A model generated the notes under the pieces. That model searched no databases and had not been told where the DNA came from. It worked only from the letters and a program-made list of their open reading frames with translations. 60,000 nucleotides of DNA from Lineus longissimus (taxonomy: Eukaryota; Nemertea; Pilidiophora; Heteronemertea; Lineidae), in assembly GCF_910592395.1 (NCBI RefSeq), contig NC_088325.1, positions 6,045,501 through 6,105,500 on the forward strand, read 5' to 3'. The position numbers and the translations under genes are program-made. Positions 27,754 through 36,952 of the stretch are shown here, piece after piece; position 1 is the stretch's first letter, and each line of letters begins with the position of its first letter.

Positions 27754-30700
27754 TTACGAACATAGCGAGTGGTGTCCTAGAGCCAATGTACTTATTCCAT
27801 CAGCTTGGACCATTCGCTTGTCATCCGCTGCATCTAGTGCTACTTTGGTGACTTGCTCTGTGTAAAGTTGGTGATCTCGACTTCTGAAGACATTCATCCT
27901 TTTCTCGATTGGGACCTTGCCCAAAAGCACAGACTTATAATCTTCAAAAGTGACTTCACTTTTCACAACTTGTCGCTTAATTCCTTGACACTTTTTGACT
28001 TCACAGTCTTTGTCACATGTATAGGAATATAATTTAGCCCTCAAAGCTATGAACTCAGCGATCACCTTGCCAGCCTCTTCATCTTTAAATTTTCCAAGGA
28101 CTTTTTTATTCGCTTTTGAAAACAGTGGATGATCTTTAGGATAATTAGAAAAGTCATACAAGTGAGCATCTTTCTGCATGTCTTTGTAGATATCATCAGT
28201 CTGTATGTTATAGACTAGTGAGTCGGTGTCAGTGTACAGCAGTTGTGCTTTGTGCTCATATTTTTTCATCATATGGTTATAGTGGAAGTCATACATATGC
28301 TCTTTAGAGAGGTCTAAAATCGCTTGCCCCATAAATATTGGTTTATTGAGATAGACTTCTGCTTTTTGTCGTTCCACCATGACTAGATCTTTGCAGAAGA
28401 TTTTGTGTGAGTTGTAGTTGTTACTATTGACTAATTTTCCAAGCTGATCGGCAGTTGTGGCTAATGTAATATCATTTCTACGCCTTACTGACTCCATAGT
28501 TTTGCCAAATATCGCATTGTTCATCAATTTGAAGAAGTCTTTTTCGAAGTCATTTTTGGCATTTGCACGTTGGCTTGTGTTGAAGTCAATGTATTCTTTT
28601 AAGAAGCTAGACTCTTCGTATGAGATACCTCTGTGGATCTTTTTCAGTTTGAGACCTTGACTCAAATAGAACTTCAAGATCTTGTGATGCACAATATAGT
28701 TTTTCTTGTCTTGCAGGTTAGGAATGAGCTTGTCATTCTTGTGCTCAGGAGCAAGAGGATAATCATTGTGAAGCTGGTGAAGATGGTCTGGATATTCTAG
28801 ATCAACCTCTAATGTGCAGGCGGTGTCTTGCCACTTGGAAAAGTCCTTCATCCATTTGAACTTTCTAACCGGTAAATCTTGACCCATGGCGACACCGTAC
28901 AAGTTGTTGGCATCGACATAGGTGATGTAACTTGTAGGTTGATTTTCATCATAGTCTTTCAGGAGTGGATTATTTGCTTTGCCATATCTGTGGCTTGCTT
29001 GACATACTCCCCCTCGAATACCTAATTCGAAGAAGTTGTACATGTCCACATCTGTGAGAAGTTCGATTTCAACCTTCGTCATTTTAAGCATTGCTTGCCA
29101 TGACAGACCTGGAGATGTAAAGAAGAATGCGGGGTCTAAATTATAGATGTTCATGCAGGTCTGTCTAAAGTTTTCAATAATGTCAGCTAGGAGTAGAACA
29201 TCGGTTTCAAGGTATAACTTGTGATATTCTTGGAAGGTTTGACAGTTGAACTTATCCCACACATGTTGGGCATGTAGGTACTCCTCTTGGGAAATTTTGA
29301 TGTTGTTAAACTTTGAGTCAAATTCTTCAATGGATGGTAATTGTTGACTCTGCAATTTTTCGTATGAGTCAACCCATTCATAAGGATAGACACCTTTTCT
29401 TGTTACGAGGTCAAAGTGTTCACCATTAAACTTTGTAGCTAAATTTTTCTTTTGCTGATTAGGCAAATTCTTAGCTAGATTTGCTAGTGAAGACTGCATT
29501 AACCTGTAAGAGTCAAGGAATCTTATTTCAATTTGGTCATCATTGATAGGTAAGACCTTGCTGAAAGATATGTAATTTTCAGAGTTTGAGGCGATGACAT
29601 TCAGTCTCCCTTTTAAATTTTTCACAAACAGATGTGCATCATAGCCTGACAAATTGTGAAAGTATACAGGTATGAACTTTGGAGAATTGAAGAGTAGATT
29701 ACAATTTCTATGCACTGCTCCTCTGTATTCACCTGTGAAATGATTGTGATCACGAACTTTGAAATTTTGTGCTGTGAACATTTTGTCACAGAGATAACAG
29801 TTTCTAGCAAAATTGTAAGTAGTTTGCTGCTGGTGATGAGTCAAAGCATCCATTGGCTTAGGGTTGAATAGAATTTTTGATCCAATCTGCTCACAGATAG
29901 AAGTTACTGTATTGGCAAAGTGTTCACCAATGTCTTCATCTTCTGCCTGCTGAATATAGGTAAACATCTTATTTTTCCTCGCTATTTGCGACTGATCATA
30001 CTGGATATAGATCGCATAACTGTTTGGAAAGTGCTGTTGGTTTTGAACTGTTTTTTCGCCAAGATTTTGGTTGACTTTCTTTAGCGAACATTCAAAGTCA
30101 GCGATGATCACAACTGGATGTTTTTGTTGTGCTTTCAAGTTAGTGAATAGCAAGTTGTTCTTTCCATCTGAAGGCATCCTAACTTTTACACATTCAAACT
30201 GTACACAGTTATCAAGATGTTCATGGTACCTTTTATCAAGGAGTTCGCTCGTTGATGCTGAAATAACTTTCATGCATCTGAAGCATACTTTGACCTGTCC
30301 ATCATGTTTTGAATGTGAGGCAGATACAAGCCTTGAGAAATTTTTGATCCACGCATAATGGTAATTAGCATTGTCTTTGACAGCTTCCATGCTCTCATTT
30401 TCTGATGTATCATCTTCTTTGTAATGTAGGAGATTGATGTACTTGTCTTCCGCTAGAATTCTTTCAGAGATTCTAGCTGGGTAAATGGTAGTTTCTTCAC
30501 CCTTTTTGAAGACTACCTGTCTAGGGATAAATGTAAACACATTGACTCCAAGGCCAGGATTGTTCTTCTCAAATTTGTCAATATCTTTGAGAGTAACTGG
30601 ATAGTCAAGACCTTTGAACATGTGATCGAATTCAGGTCGGTTGTAATTTGCTACACGTTCTGTGTTCTTTGGAATATTTAACAAGGCGGCTTCAACAGAG

Positions 30701-31188
30701 TATCTGAAGCAAAGCTGATCAGTATTTTGTACATTGATCACCGCTTTTTTCCTTTGATTCAACTTCTCAATATTGAGGTTCTGAAAATTTTTGTGGCCAA
30801 GATCCTTAACTTGCTGTAAAAGTGGCTTCCTGATGGAAATTTTCGCTTTCACAGCTTTTGGTTTGATGTCGGACAGATTCACATTCTGAATTTTGTCCTC
30901 TAAAATTGTGTCCAGTTGTTCTTTTTTGAATTTTCTAGCATTGACTCCAAGTCTTTGTGCAAGAACTCGTTTCTCAATTTGAGACAAGTCAGCGACTGGC
31001 TTGTCAATTTTCACTTCAACATCGTTAAAACTATTCGGAATTTGTTGAAGCTGTTCGAGTAGATTATGTCTACTAAGACTTCCGTAATTTTTTATCTTGT
31101 GTCTAAAGGCGAGAATTTTCAACTCGTCGGTCGATAGTATTTCAGTTGAGCTATTTTCAGTATTTCTTAGCGTCGTGGATGTCTCCAT
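27754..31188 (-). CDS. polB: Protein-primed family B DNA polymerase, intact (Polinton B)
   Basis: 1144-residue ORF. Visible landmarks: CFRYSVEAALLN (about 160), a zinc finger with CFRCMKVI (about 298), exonuclease I IADFECS (about 363), a finger CYLCDKMF...HNHFTGEYRGAVHRNCNL (about 460-500), exonuclease II FHNLSGYDAHLF (about 512), exonuclease III TDVLLLADI (about 655), Pol A DANNLYGVAM (about 760), Pol B FFKLMNNAIFGKT (about 889) and Pol C YTDTDSLVY (about 987). These are the motifs of protein-primed replicases of Polintons and adenoviruses, which copy linear DNA from a terminal protein. No interruption was seen. The start lies in ATATATAAATGG. Confidence 0.96.
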   Translation of the reverse strand: METSTTLRNTENSSTEILSTDELKILAFRHKIKNYGSLSRHNLLEQLQQIPNSFNDVEVKIDKPVADLSQIEKRVLAQRLGVNARKFKKEQLDTILEDKIQNVNLSDIKPKAVKAKISIRKPLLQQVKDLGHKNFQNLNIEKLNQRKKAVINVQNTDQLCFRYSVEAALLNIPKNTERVANYNRPEFDHMFKGLDYPVTLKDIDKFEKNNPGLGVNVFTFIPRQVVFKKGEETTIYPARISERILAEDKYINLLHYKEDDTSENESMEAVKDNANYHYAWIKNFSRLVSASHSKHDGQVKVCFRCMKVISASTSELLDKRYHEHLDNCVQFECVKVRMPSDGKNNLLFTNLKAQQKHPVVIIADFECSLKKVNQNLGEKTVQNQQHFPNSYAIYIQYDQSQIARKNKMFTYIQQAEDEDIGEHFANTVTSICEQIGSKILFNPKPMDALTHHQQQTTYNFARNCYLCDKMFTAQNFKVRDHNHFTGEYRGAVHRNCNLLFNSPKFIPVYFHNLSGYDAHLFVKNLKGRLNVIASNSENYISFSKVLPINDDQIEIRFLDSYRLMQSSLANLAKNLPNQQKKNLATKFNGEHFDLVTRKGVYPYEWVDSYEKLQSQQLPSIEEFDSKFNNIKISQEEYLHAQHVWDKFNCQTFQEYHKLYLETDVLLLADIIENFRQTCMNIYNLDPAFFFTSPGLSWQAMLKMTKVEIELLTDVDMYNFFELGIRGGVCQASHRYGKANNPLLKDYDENQPTSYITYVDANNLYGVAMGQDLPVRKFKWMKDFSKWQDTACTLEVDLEYPDHLHQLHNDYPLAPEHKNDKLIPNLQDKKNYIVHHKILKFYLSQGLKLKKIHRGISYEESSFLKEYIDFNTSQRANAKNDFEKDFFKLMNNAIFGKTMESVRRRNDITLATTADQLGKLVNSNNYNSHKIFCKDLVMVERQKAEVYLNKPIFMGQAILDLSKEHMYDFHYNHMMKKYEHKAQLLYTDTDSLVYNIQTDDIYKDMQKDAHLYDFSNYPKDHPLFSKANKKVLGKFKDEEAGKVIAEFIALRAKLYSYTCDKDCEVKKCQGIKRQVVKSEVTFEDYKSVLLGKVPIEKRMNVFRSRDHQLYTEQVTKVALDAADDKRMVQADGISTLALGHHSLCS

Positions 31189-31413
31189 TTATATATTACA
31201 ACAAATTTTTTATTAAATACCGTCATGAAAAGGGACTTTCCCTTTTTTAAGTTTCAGTTTTTGTTACAGTAAGTCATTTTATAGTCAAAAACTTGATTAT
31301 AATATGACAAAGACGCTAAGAAATATTAACATTTGCCCACTGAGGGACTTCTTTGTGAATTTTAGTATCCTATATAATCACCACTTGGTCGAGAATGTAG
31401 GATTCAAGGCTCA

Positions 31414-31451
31414 CCACACCTATGATGATTTTTTTGAAATCATAGGTGTGG
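31414..31451. terminator. Perfect 13-bp hairpin downstream of the HNH gene
   Basis: CCACACCTATGAT (31414-31426) and ATCATAGGTGTGG (31439-31451) are exact inverse complements. The hairpin lies 26 bases after the minus-strand stop of the HNH gene, as expected for a 3'-end signal. The loop is T-rich. Confidence 0.75.
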
Positions 31452-31476
31452 TTATTTATTTTAGAAGAAATATTTT

Positions 31477-31986
31477 TTAAATTTCTTCAAGAAATTCTGC
31501 TGCTAAGGATACATTTTGAGAGTATAGTTCGTAGTCAATTTTATTCCCCTTTTCCATGTTTTCTTCTTTCGTAATAGGGCGTAAATTTCTCCAATTCCAG
31601 CACAGTAAAAGTTCTTCTTCATTAAGATGATTGAAATGTGATTGTGGAAGAACATGATCAATGTGCCAATAGTCACCATAGTTTTCCCATGTCATATTAT
31701 CATCAAATTGATATTCAATCCACTTGTACAGACCATCTAAAGAACAGACCATAACTTTCTCAAGTTTGGATTTTTTCTGTTTTCTTCTAAGACAATGATA
31801 AAGACTTGCTGAAAGATTATGTGATTTTTTAAAAGATTCATCAGTCGATCTTTTGTCTGTTTTATATTTGTTTGAACATGGTTTACATTTGTATCTTCGT
31901 CCACATTTTGATTGTGTATCTTTTTTAAACTCGGCCAGTAATCTTTCTTCAAAACATGTGTGGCAATCACGTGTAAGATATTCCAT
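31477..31986 (-). CDS. HNH endonuclease (Polinton B)
   Basis: 169 residues. N-terminal cysteines (CHTCFEE, then CKPCSNKY) form a zinc-finger-like pair. The C-terminal half carries the HNH core: YWHIDHVLPQSHF (catalytic His-Asp-His), then CWNWRNLRPITKEENMEKGNK with the Asn. Polinton A has a related gene at 36168-36929 with the same finger plus HNH order. Such nucleases are typically homing or host-DNA-cutting enzymes; here the function in the element is unknown. It is the last gene before the right TIR. Confidence 0.9.
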   Translation of the reverse strand: MEYLTRDCHTCFEERLLAEFKKDTQSKCGRRYKCKPCSNKYKTDKRSTDESFKKSHNLSASLYHCLRRKQKKSKLEKVMVCSLDGLYKWIEYQFDDNMTWENYGDYWHIDHVLPQSHFNHLNEEELLLCWNWRNLRPITKEENMEKGNKIDYELYSQNVSLAAEFLEEI

Positions 31987-32069
31987 TTTATTTATACAAT
32001 ATAATATTTTTTAATTAGATATACGTTTGGAAAGGGTATTCCCCTTTTTTAAGTTTCGGTTTTGTAGAA

Positions 32070-32530
32070 GTTGTAGAAATTTTGTACTTTTGTACAATTG
32101 TGTAAAGCGAGCGAAGCGAGCGGTTTGAAAAATAATTTGATTTAACCACGTTTTGACCAGGTGTTCGTTCTCCAGATTTGGAGAACGGGTTTGACTGATG
32201 TTTGACTGAGGGAAAAAGTGTTGACTGATGTTTGACCAGGTGTTCGTTCTCCAGATTTGAAGAACGGGTTTAACTGGGATTTGACTGGATAAAAAATTAT
32301 TGAAAATTTATCAAAATGAGAAAATTCGTGAAACGTGTTGACTAGGATTTGACTGGGTTTTGTTTTGACTATGATTTAACTGGAAAGGGTGGAGAAAATT
32401 CGTGAAACGTGTTGACTGGGATTTGACTGACAATTGTACAGCGAGCGAAGGCGAGCGGTTGACTGACATTTGACTGAAGGGGATGTCAGTCAAATGTGGT
32501 CTGAGTTAGAACTGTCACTTTTACCCTACT
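32070..32530 (-). repeat. Polinton B right terminal inverted repeat (461 bp)
   Basis: Inverse copy of the left TIR, from GTTGTAGAAATT to CTTTTACCCTACT, followed by the target duplication GAAATG. It lacks the internal duplication of the left copy. The CGAGCGAAGCGAGCGG palindrome occurs at about 32107 and 32440. Confidence 0.93.
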
Positions 32531-33472
32531 GAAATGTTTATTGAAATACAACAGATCGATAACACCATCATCATCGTGGTCCTTAGAGAGGTAGAGTGGT
32601 TCCAGCTTTGCGTCATAAATGCTTTTAGCCCATTCGTTCTCTAACTTGAACACATTAATCTTGAGATTGTTGTCTTGTTCGATCTTAGGGATATCCTTTT
32701 GAACGCACACATGAAAGGATTTGATCTTTATTGAGCTTTCCTCGTTTTGATTGGGATAGATTTCAGTGACGTTTATGTCGTTTTTGTATTTGACAGCCAA
32801 AAGACTCCACAGAAAACATTTCTCATCATTTGATTGCACATTAATGACAGCTTTAGTTCGGAATGGTAAACTAGTGTAGTGACCACTTTTACATTTCTTG
32901 TAGTAACATATTGTAAGATTGCACGACTTTATTTCATTTAAACTCAGGCCGCTTCCTTCGAAGTATCGTTCCTCAATCGCGGCCTTTATGTAGTTCAATT
33001 GACTGGTTAGGGCATAAATTGTCTGGTTTCTTGAAATTATGCTTTCCATGGGAGATTGAATAGGATAGATAGCCTTTTCGCCAGATCTGTCAAATTCAGC
33101 TTTAACTGAAATACTTATTTTATGATGGGAATCAGTGAGCTTGAAGATAATTTCTTCCAGTTTATCTCTGTACTCGTAAACGTGTTTTGCCGGTTTGCTA
33201 ATTTTCAGACGAATGGTAACGACTGGCTTACCAAATTCTTTTACCACTTCAATAACCTTCACATTATTTATGCTCTCCAGTTCCTTAGCCTCGAATTCAA
33301 GTTTCTTAGTATCTTGTAGTGGACTAGGGTTAGGTAAACGCAGTGAACGTGAGTCTGACTGGCTTGATAACTTCATTGATGACCTTTGGTTTTCCTAAGT
33401 GCTGAAAGATTGCTGTAGGATATTTCCTTGTTACATGTTGAACAGTGTATTTTCTCATTTCTATCAACCATT
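32531..33472 (-). pseudogene. polB: Polinton A DNA polymerase B, N-terminal piece
   Basis: The main frame (33376-32537) carries CFLWSLLAVKYKND, equivalent to CFRYSVEAALLN in Polinton B PolB, and runs to the Polinton B target site. Upstream, an ATG at 33472 opens a short frame with a zinc-finger-like start (IHCSTCNKEISYSNL) that ends at about 33371 and overlaps the main frame, so a frameshift probably separates the true start. The remaining parts are at 16356-17367 and 2581-4221. Confidence 0.85.
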
Positions 33473-33539
33473 TCTATCTAGAGTAAAAACAATTATCAAA
33501 TTAAATTTTCAACATACATCGGAGTGCTGATGGCAATAA

Positions 33540-33715
33540 TGCTGATCCCAGTAAATCAGGGGTTGGTAATGGTGGTGGGTATGCAGTAAGACTGTTGTCC
33601 CTCATGATTGGTAGAACATGATCCTATAATGGTGGCGGATAGTAGTAGTGGTAATGGACAGAGTCCGGAGAGCGGTGCTCGAAATGGTGGTGGTTCATTA
33701 TTGTGACTTTAGTTT
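33540..33715. other. GGTGGT-rich spacer with the recurrent GGAGAGCGGTG motif
   Basis: Between PolB and the membrane protein gene lies a run rich in GGTGGT and TGGTAATGG, possibly a degraded Gly-rich coding stretch on the plus strand. It contains GACAGAGTCCGGAGAGCGG, close to repeats at 1224 and 1458 of the same element. Confidence 0.4.
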
Positions 33716-33754
33716 CTCTATCATCTCTGTTTGTGCCAGTTTTTTTCCTTCTTC

Positions 33755-34357
33755 TTAAAAAGTCTTCTTTAAAGATTCCACATCAACAGCTGAACTTGCC
33801 TCCCTCTGTTTTTTTCTGATGGAAGTTTTCATGGCAATGTATTTTTCCTTTTCTTTGAGAATCAAAGTAAACACATCTGTTGAAATGTGTGAATCACTCA
33901 TGGCCTTACTTACCAGATCATTGATGGAGTTAAGTTTTGAAATTGCCAACATTCCAATCTTCTCATGTTTTTCAATTTTCTTCAGGATATTTTTTTTCTT
34001 CCAACTTAGGGCTGAGGAGATAATGGCGCTCCCAATGGTCACTCCACCAAGTGCAAAACCTATTGGTGCGGTGATTACACCTGCCAGTGCAGTCACACCA
34101 ACTGAGCCAGCCGCAACGCTTACAAAATTAAGACTATGACTTATGCTCGTAATTACGCTAAATGCTTTTTTGTACTTTGAAAATATCTTTCTTCTAAATT
34201 CAATCTCGCTTTCTAAGAAACTCTTAACCTCACATGTTTGTTGTAGTCTGAAAGCCTGAGGGTTACTTTCTGCGTGCTTTTCAGCCCTTTCAAAGTTTAA
34301 ATGACTTTCGGAGTTTAAATGACTTAAATCTGGATAAACCTTGTTGTCTCCGTCCAT
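33755..34357 (-). CDS. Polinton A membrane protein related to 18697-19082
   Basis: Intact 200-residue ORF starting in TAATTAAATGG. The N-terminal 60 residues are charged, then KIFSKYKKAFSV, a long Gly/Ala/Val-rich hydrophobic region (about 75-115) able to form one hairpin or two spans, KKKNILKKIEKH and a basic C-terminus. The equivalent gene in Polinton B is frameshifted. Membrane-active or virion protein is a reasonable guess. Confidence 0.7.
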   Translation of the reverse strand: MDGDNKVYPDLSHLNSESHLNFERAEKHAESNPQAFRLQQTCEVKSFLESEIEFRRKIFSKYKKAFSVITSISHSLNFVSVAAGSVGVTALAGVITAPIGFALGGVTIGSAIISSALSWKKKNILKKIEKHEKIGMLAISKLNSINDLVSKAMSDSHISTDVFTLILKEKEKYIAMKTSIRKKQREASSAVDVESLKKTF

Positions 34358-34366
34358 TTAATTAGT

Positions 34367-34522
34367 GGGAATAACTAGAATCAGTTGCTCTGTCATTTCT
34401 AGTGTTTGGTGTTGATCTTACAGACACTACAGGTTTTTGGAGTACAGCAGGTTTTAAAGGTTTTTCGGGCTTAGTCTCCAACTTTGCCTCTTCTGCCTCT
34501 AATTTTCTGTGAAATTGTTCTT
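34367..34522 (-). pseudogene. C-terminal fragment of a small Polinton A gene
   Basis: On the minus strand a frame reads EQFHRKLEAEEAKLETKPEKP, continues to SSYSH and stops at 34370, just before the start of the 33755-34357 gene. It begins right after an in-frame stop; a basic stretch (RPRNWKER) lies upstream in another frame, so a frameshift is likely. Charged helical composition; no family. Confidence 0.4.
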
Positions 34523-35425
34523 ATCTTTCTTTCCAATTACGTGGTCGTTTTGTGTAACCCCAAGTTCTATTCATTTATTCAGATGAAAAAATCTATTTAT
34601 TACTACAATCTATATAATAATACTGGAAGGGGAACGAATAAACTCACACTTGCCGATGTTGTTTTGCCTCGAAATTCGGCATGGTTGTTTGGAATATACT
34701 CTCCTGATGCAACGTATAGTTCAAATCGCTAATCATACATGAAAAGTATTAAAATTTAAAGATTTTATATAGATTTTTCCCCGTCTCAGTCTTACTCCGA
34801 CCGCCATGTTTTCGCAGCAAGTGTCAGTAAATTTTTGAAGATCGACCATTTTGCAACTTCTTTTTAAGCCCTCGATTCGACTATACGATTCGACATGCAT
34901 TTTTAAACTTGCTTCCTCGGCACCATTTGTCAAAGTCAGCGGCCAATTTATTCTTGCATTTGTCAGGAAAACGCAAGAACTCACTTGCTAAAGCACTCAT
35001 TTGCGATTTCGCTGGAAGTTTCTCTACGCGTTGCTAATGACGTCATCACAGAGAAAATCACACCGTTCGTGCGAATTTGCGAGATTGTCCAAGTTGAATT
35101 TGTCGACTGCATGTTGAGCAAGGCGAGTGCAATTTTGTCGTTCTAAAAAGGAAATTTCCCACAAATAATGACTGCATGCCGGAATATCTGATCGACCCAC
35201 CGCAGCGCCGACAAGTTGAGTCGCGACGGCGCGGTGTAGGCCTAGCATACCGCCTGGCCCAATAGATCGCGCGCCCTACACCACCAATGCCAACGGCCAA
35301 GCACCAATCCATCAGCAATGATCAGCGTGTCATTGTCAACCAACGCCAGTCGCCCAGCAACTTACATGTACAAAGGTTGCACTCATTTACGTTCGTATGT
35401 TCGTTCAGTGATATTGTCCGGAAAT

Positions 35426-35523
35426 AGGTAGGCCTAGCCGAGGGTGGTGGTAGGCTGGGTCCTATCATTATCATATTCATAGGCCTAGCCGAGGGTGGTG
35501 GTAGCTGGCTGAGTCCTATCATG
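35426..35523. repeat. Two-copy direct repeat (about 50 bp)
   Basis: The block TAGGCCTAGCCGAGGGTGG, continuing to GTCCTATCAT, occurs at about 35430 and 35482 with small differences. Confidence 0.8.
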
Positions 35524-35888
35524 CAAAAGACAAAAGTCAATAAAGAAATAAATGCGTGTCCGGCAACGCCCCCACACCTGGCCTTTTGGGTGACTCCAGA
35601 AACTACCGGGCCGATTTCTTCAAAGTTTGGTTTTTATATTTCAGTAACCATGGTTACGTTATAGGGGCCATTTTGCGTACTCCAATACATTAATTTGCTG
35701 TACATTACTTTGTATCACCTATGCGTACACGGGGGGGGGGGGGTATCTAACAAATTGGAAAAGTGTGTGTACATACTGAACGGATGACAAACAAAACACG
35801 GTCAGTGGCACAACCTATTATAATATAGGCCTGCCTTTCAACTCTAGCTACCACCCGAATTATGCCCACTACACGGGTTATGCTAGTA

Positions 35889-35992
35889 AAGTTTAATAAT
35901 CTAGAGTTCAATTTTAAAATAATCTAATGTACAATAAAGTTTAATAATCTAATGCACAATAAAGTTCAATAATCTAATGTACAATAAAGTTT
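35889..35992. repeat. AT-rich tandem repeat (about 30-bp unit)
   Basis: Three to four copies of a unit containing AATAATCTAATGTACAATAAA abut the point where Polinton A coding sequence resumes. Confidence 0.75.
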
Positions 35993-35997
35993 TCAGT

Positions 35998-36190
35998 TTA
36001 GAAATATGGTGAATAAGTCGCCAGTTGAAATTTATGCCTTAAATCCTCTGGCGTAGGTAATTTTACTGCCATTAAATTATGATTTAGACTTGAAACTTTC
36101 ACATTCAACTCCATAATAAAATTGACTGCTTCTTGTTGGTTTAATCCATTTTGAAATATGACGTTGTTTAATAACACAATATCAGTAGAA
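35998..36190 (-). pseudogene. Short Polinton A reading frame after the HNH gene
   Basis: A minus-strand frame runs from DIVLLNNVIFQNGL to LATYSPYF and a stop at 35998. It overlaps the HNH stop in another frame. It may be a shifted C-terminal extension of the HNH protein or a separate small gene. No family recognised. Confidence 0.4.
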
Positions 36191-36929
36191 ACTTATTGTA
36201 AAACTCGGGAAAAAACCCAAAATACTTGTTTGTTATCCTTCTCCACTCTTCTATCACGTTTTCGTCTCGATAGACAAACCAGTTTTCATTATGCTTGTTG
36301 ATCATAAAGTAAATTGAGCGGTCCAATTGCTCTTTGAAAATCCTCCAGTCGACTGTGGCACTCTTCTGTCTGTTTTGTGTTTTAGACATTGGCCGCATGT
36401 TAAACCAAGAGTAACACAGTTCTGGGTGATCTTTGAATTTCTTGATTGGTAGAACATGATCCCACTCCTCATCTACTATTTGTGATAGACCCCTTTGGTA
36501 GTTTAACCAATCCCTGAAGAATTGGTCAGAGCAACCTAGATTAAATGATGATGATTCTGATGATTTCATGTCCGAGTTACCAGTACACTCTCCTTTAGAA
36601 ATACGGTTTAAACCTACCCTTATTTTTTGACTGTCTCTATTACCACTCTGACTAAGATAACCTTTGTAGTATGAATTAAAACAGGCTCTACATTTGCCTC
36701 TTTTTCCTTCTTTACCGAATTCACCGTCGCTTAGTAATTTCACTTCTCCACATTTACCGCATGTCTTTGTTTTGTTACCACATGATTTACAGTAGTCCAG
36801 TAACTTGCCTCTTCTGTTCTTTTCAAATTGACTTTCAAATTTAGATGCATCGCACTTAACACATTCCTTACCTGTCCCTAAATTAACATTTTCTGTACCA
36901 TAGTTGTTCACTATTATTTGACTCTCCAT
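36168..36929 (-). CDS. HNH endonuclease (Polinton A)
   Basis: 253 residues starting in CTTTAAATGG. It has three CxxC-type pairs (CVKC, CKSC, CGKC...CRAC) forming a zinc-rich N-terminus, then the HNH core EEWDHVLPIKKF and CYSWFNMRPMSKTQNRQKS. Compared with the Polinton B enzyme the first His of the core is replaced (WHIDH against EWDH) and there is a 60-residue C-terminal extension. It sits between PolB-side genes and integrase. Activity is uncertain given the replacement and the age of the element. Confidence 0.82.
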   Translation of the reverse strand: MESQIIVNNYGTENVNLGTGKECVKCDASKFESQFEKNRRGKLLDYCKSCGNKTKTCGKCGEVKLLSDGEFGKEGKRGKCRACFNSYYKGYLSQSGNRDSQKIRVGLNRISKGECTGNSDMKSSESSSFNLGCSDQFFRDWLNYQRGLSQIVDEEWDHVLPIKKFKDHPELCYSWFNMRPMSKTQNRQKSATVDWRIFKEQLDRSIYFMINKHNENWFVYRDENVIEEWRRITNKYFGFFPEFYNKFLLILCY

Positions 36930-36952
36930 TTAAAGGATAAAATCTTTCTCAA

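Larger units (their letters stand above)
17362..32536. mobile_element. Polinton/Maverick B, near-complete, inserted in Polinton A polB
   Basis: The element proper is 17368-32530 (15,163 bp). It has terminal inverted repeats of several hundred bases that start 5'-AGTAGGGTAAAAG and is flanked by the 6-bp duplication GAAATG (17362-17367 and 32531-32536). A 6-bp duplication and termini beginning 5'-AG are established Polinton hallmarks. It encodes PolB, integrase, HNH nuclease, a capsid protein, a second conserved Polinton protein, membrane proteins and a zinc protein. No packaging ATPase or adenain-like protease was found. Frameshifts in the genes at 18697, 19083 and possibly the capsid end suggest it is no longer fully functional. 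Confidence 0.95.
34523..35997. other. Non-Polinton DNA between Polinton A genes
   Basis: About 1.5 kb with host-like composition: two 'taggcctagccgaggg' copies, a G14 run at 35732, and short AT-rich repeats at its right end. Minus-strand frames at 34733-34984 and 35024-35318 are short, and I could not link them to a known family. It is probably an insertion, but I could not find clean ends or a target duplication. Confidence 0.45.

Noticed and set aside
34733-35318. Possible host exons on the minus strand inside Polinton A
   Set aside because: Short frames in several phases, no recognised domain and no clear splice sites; left as unexplained DNA.
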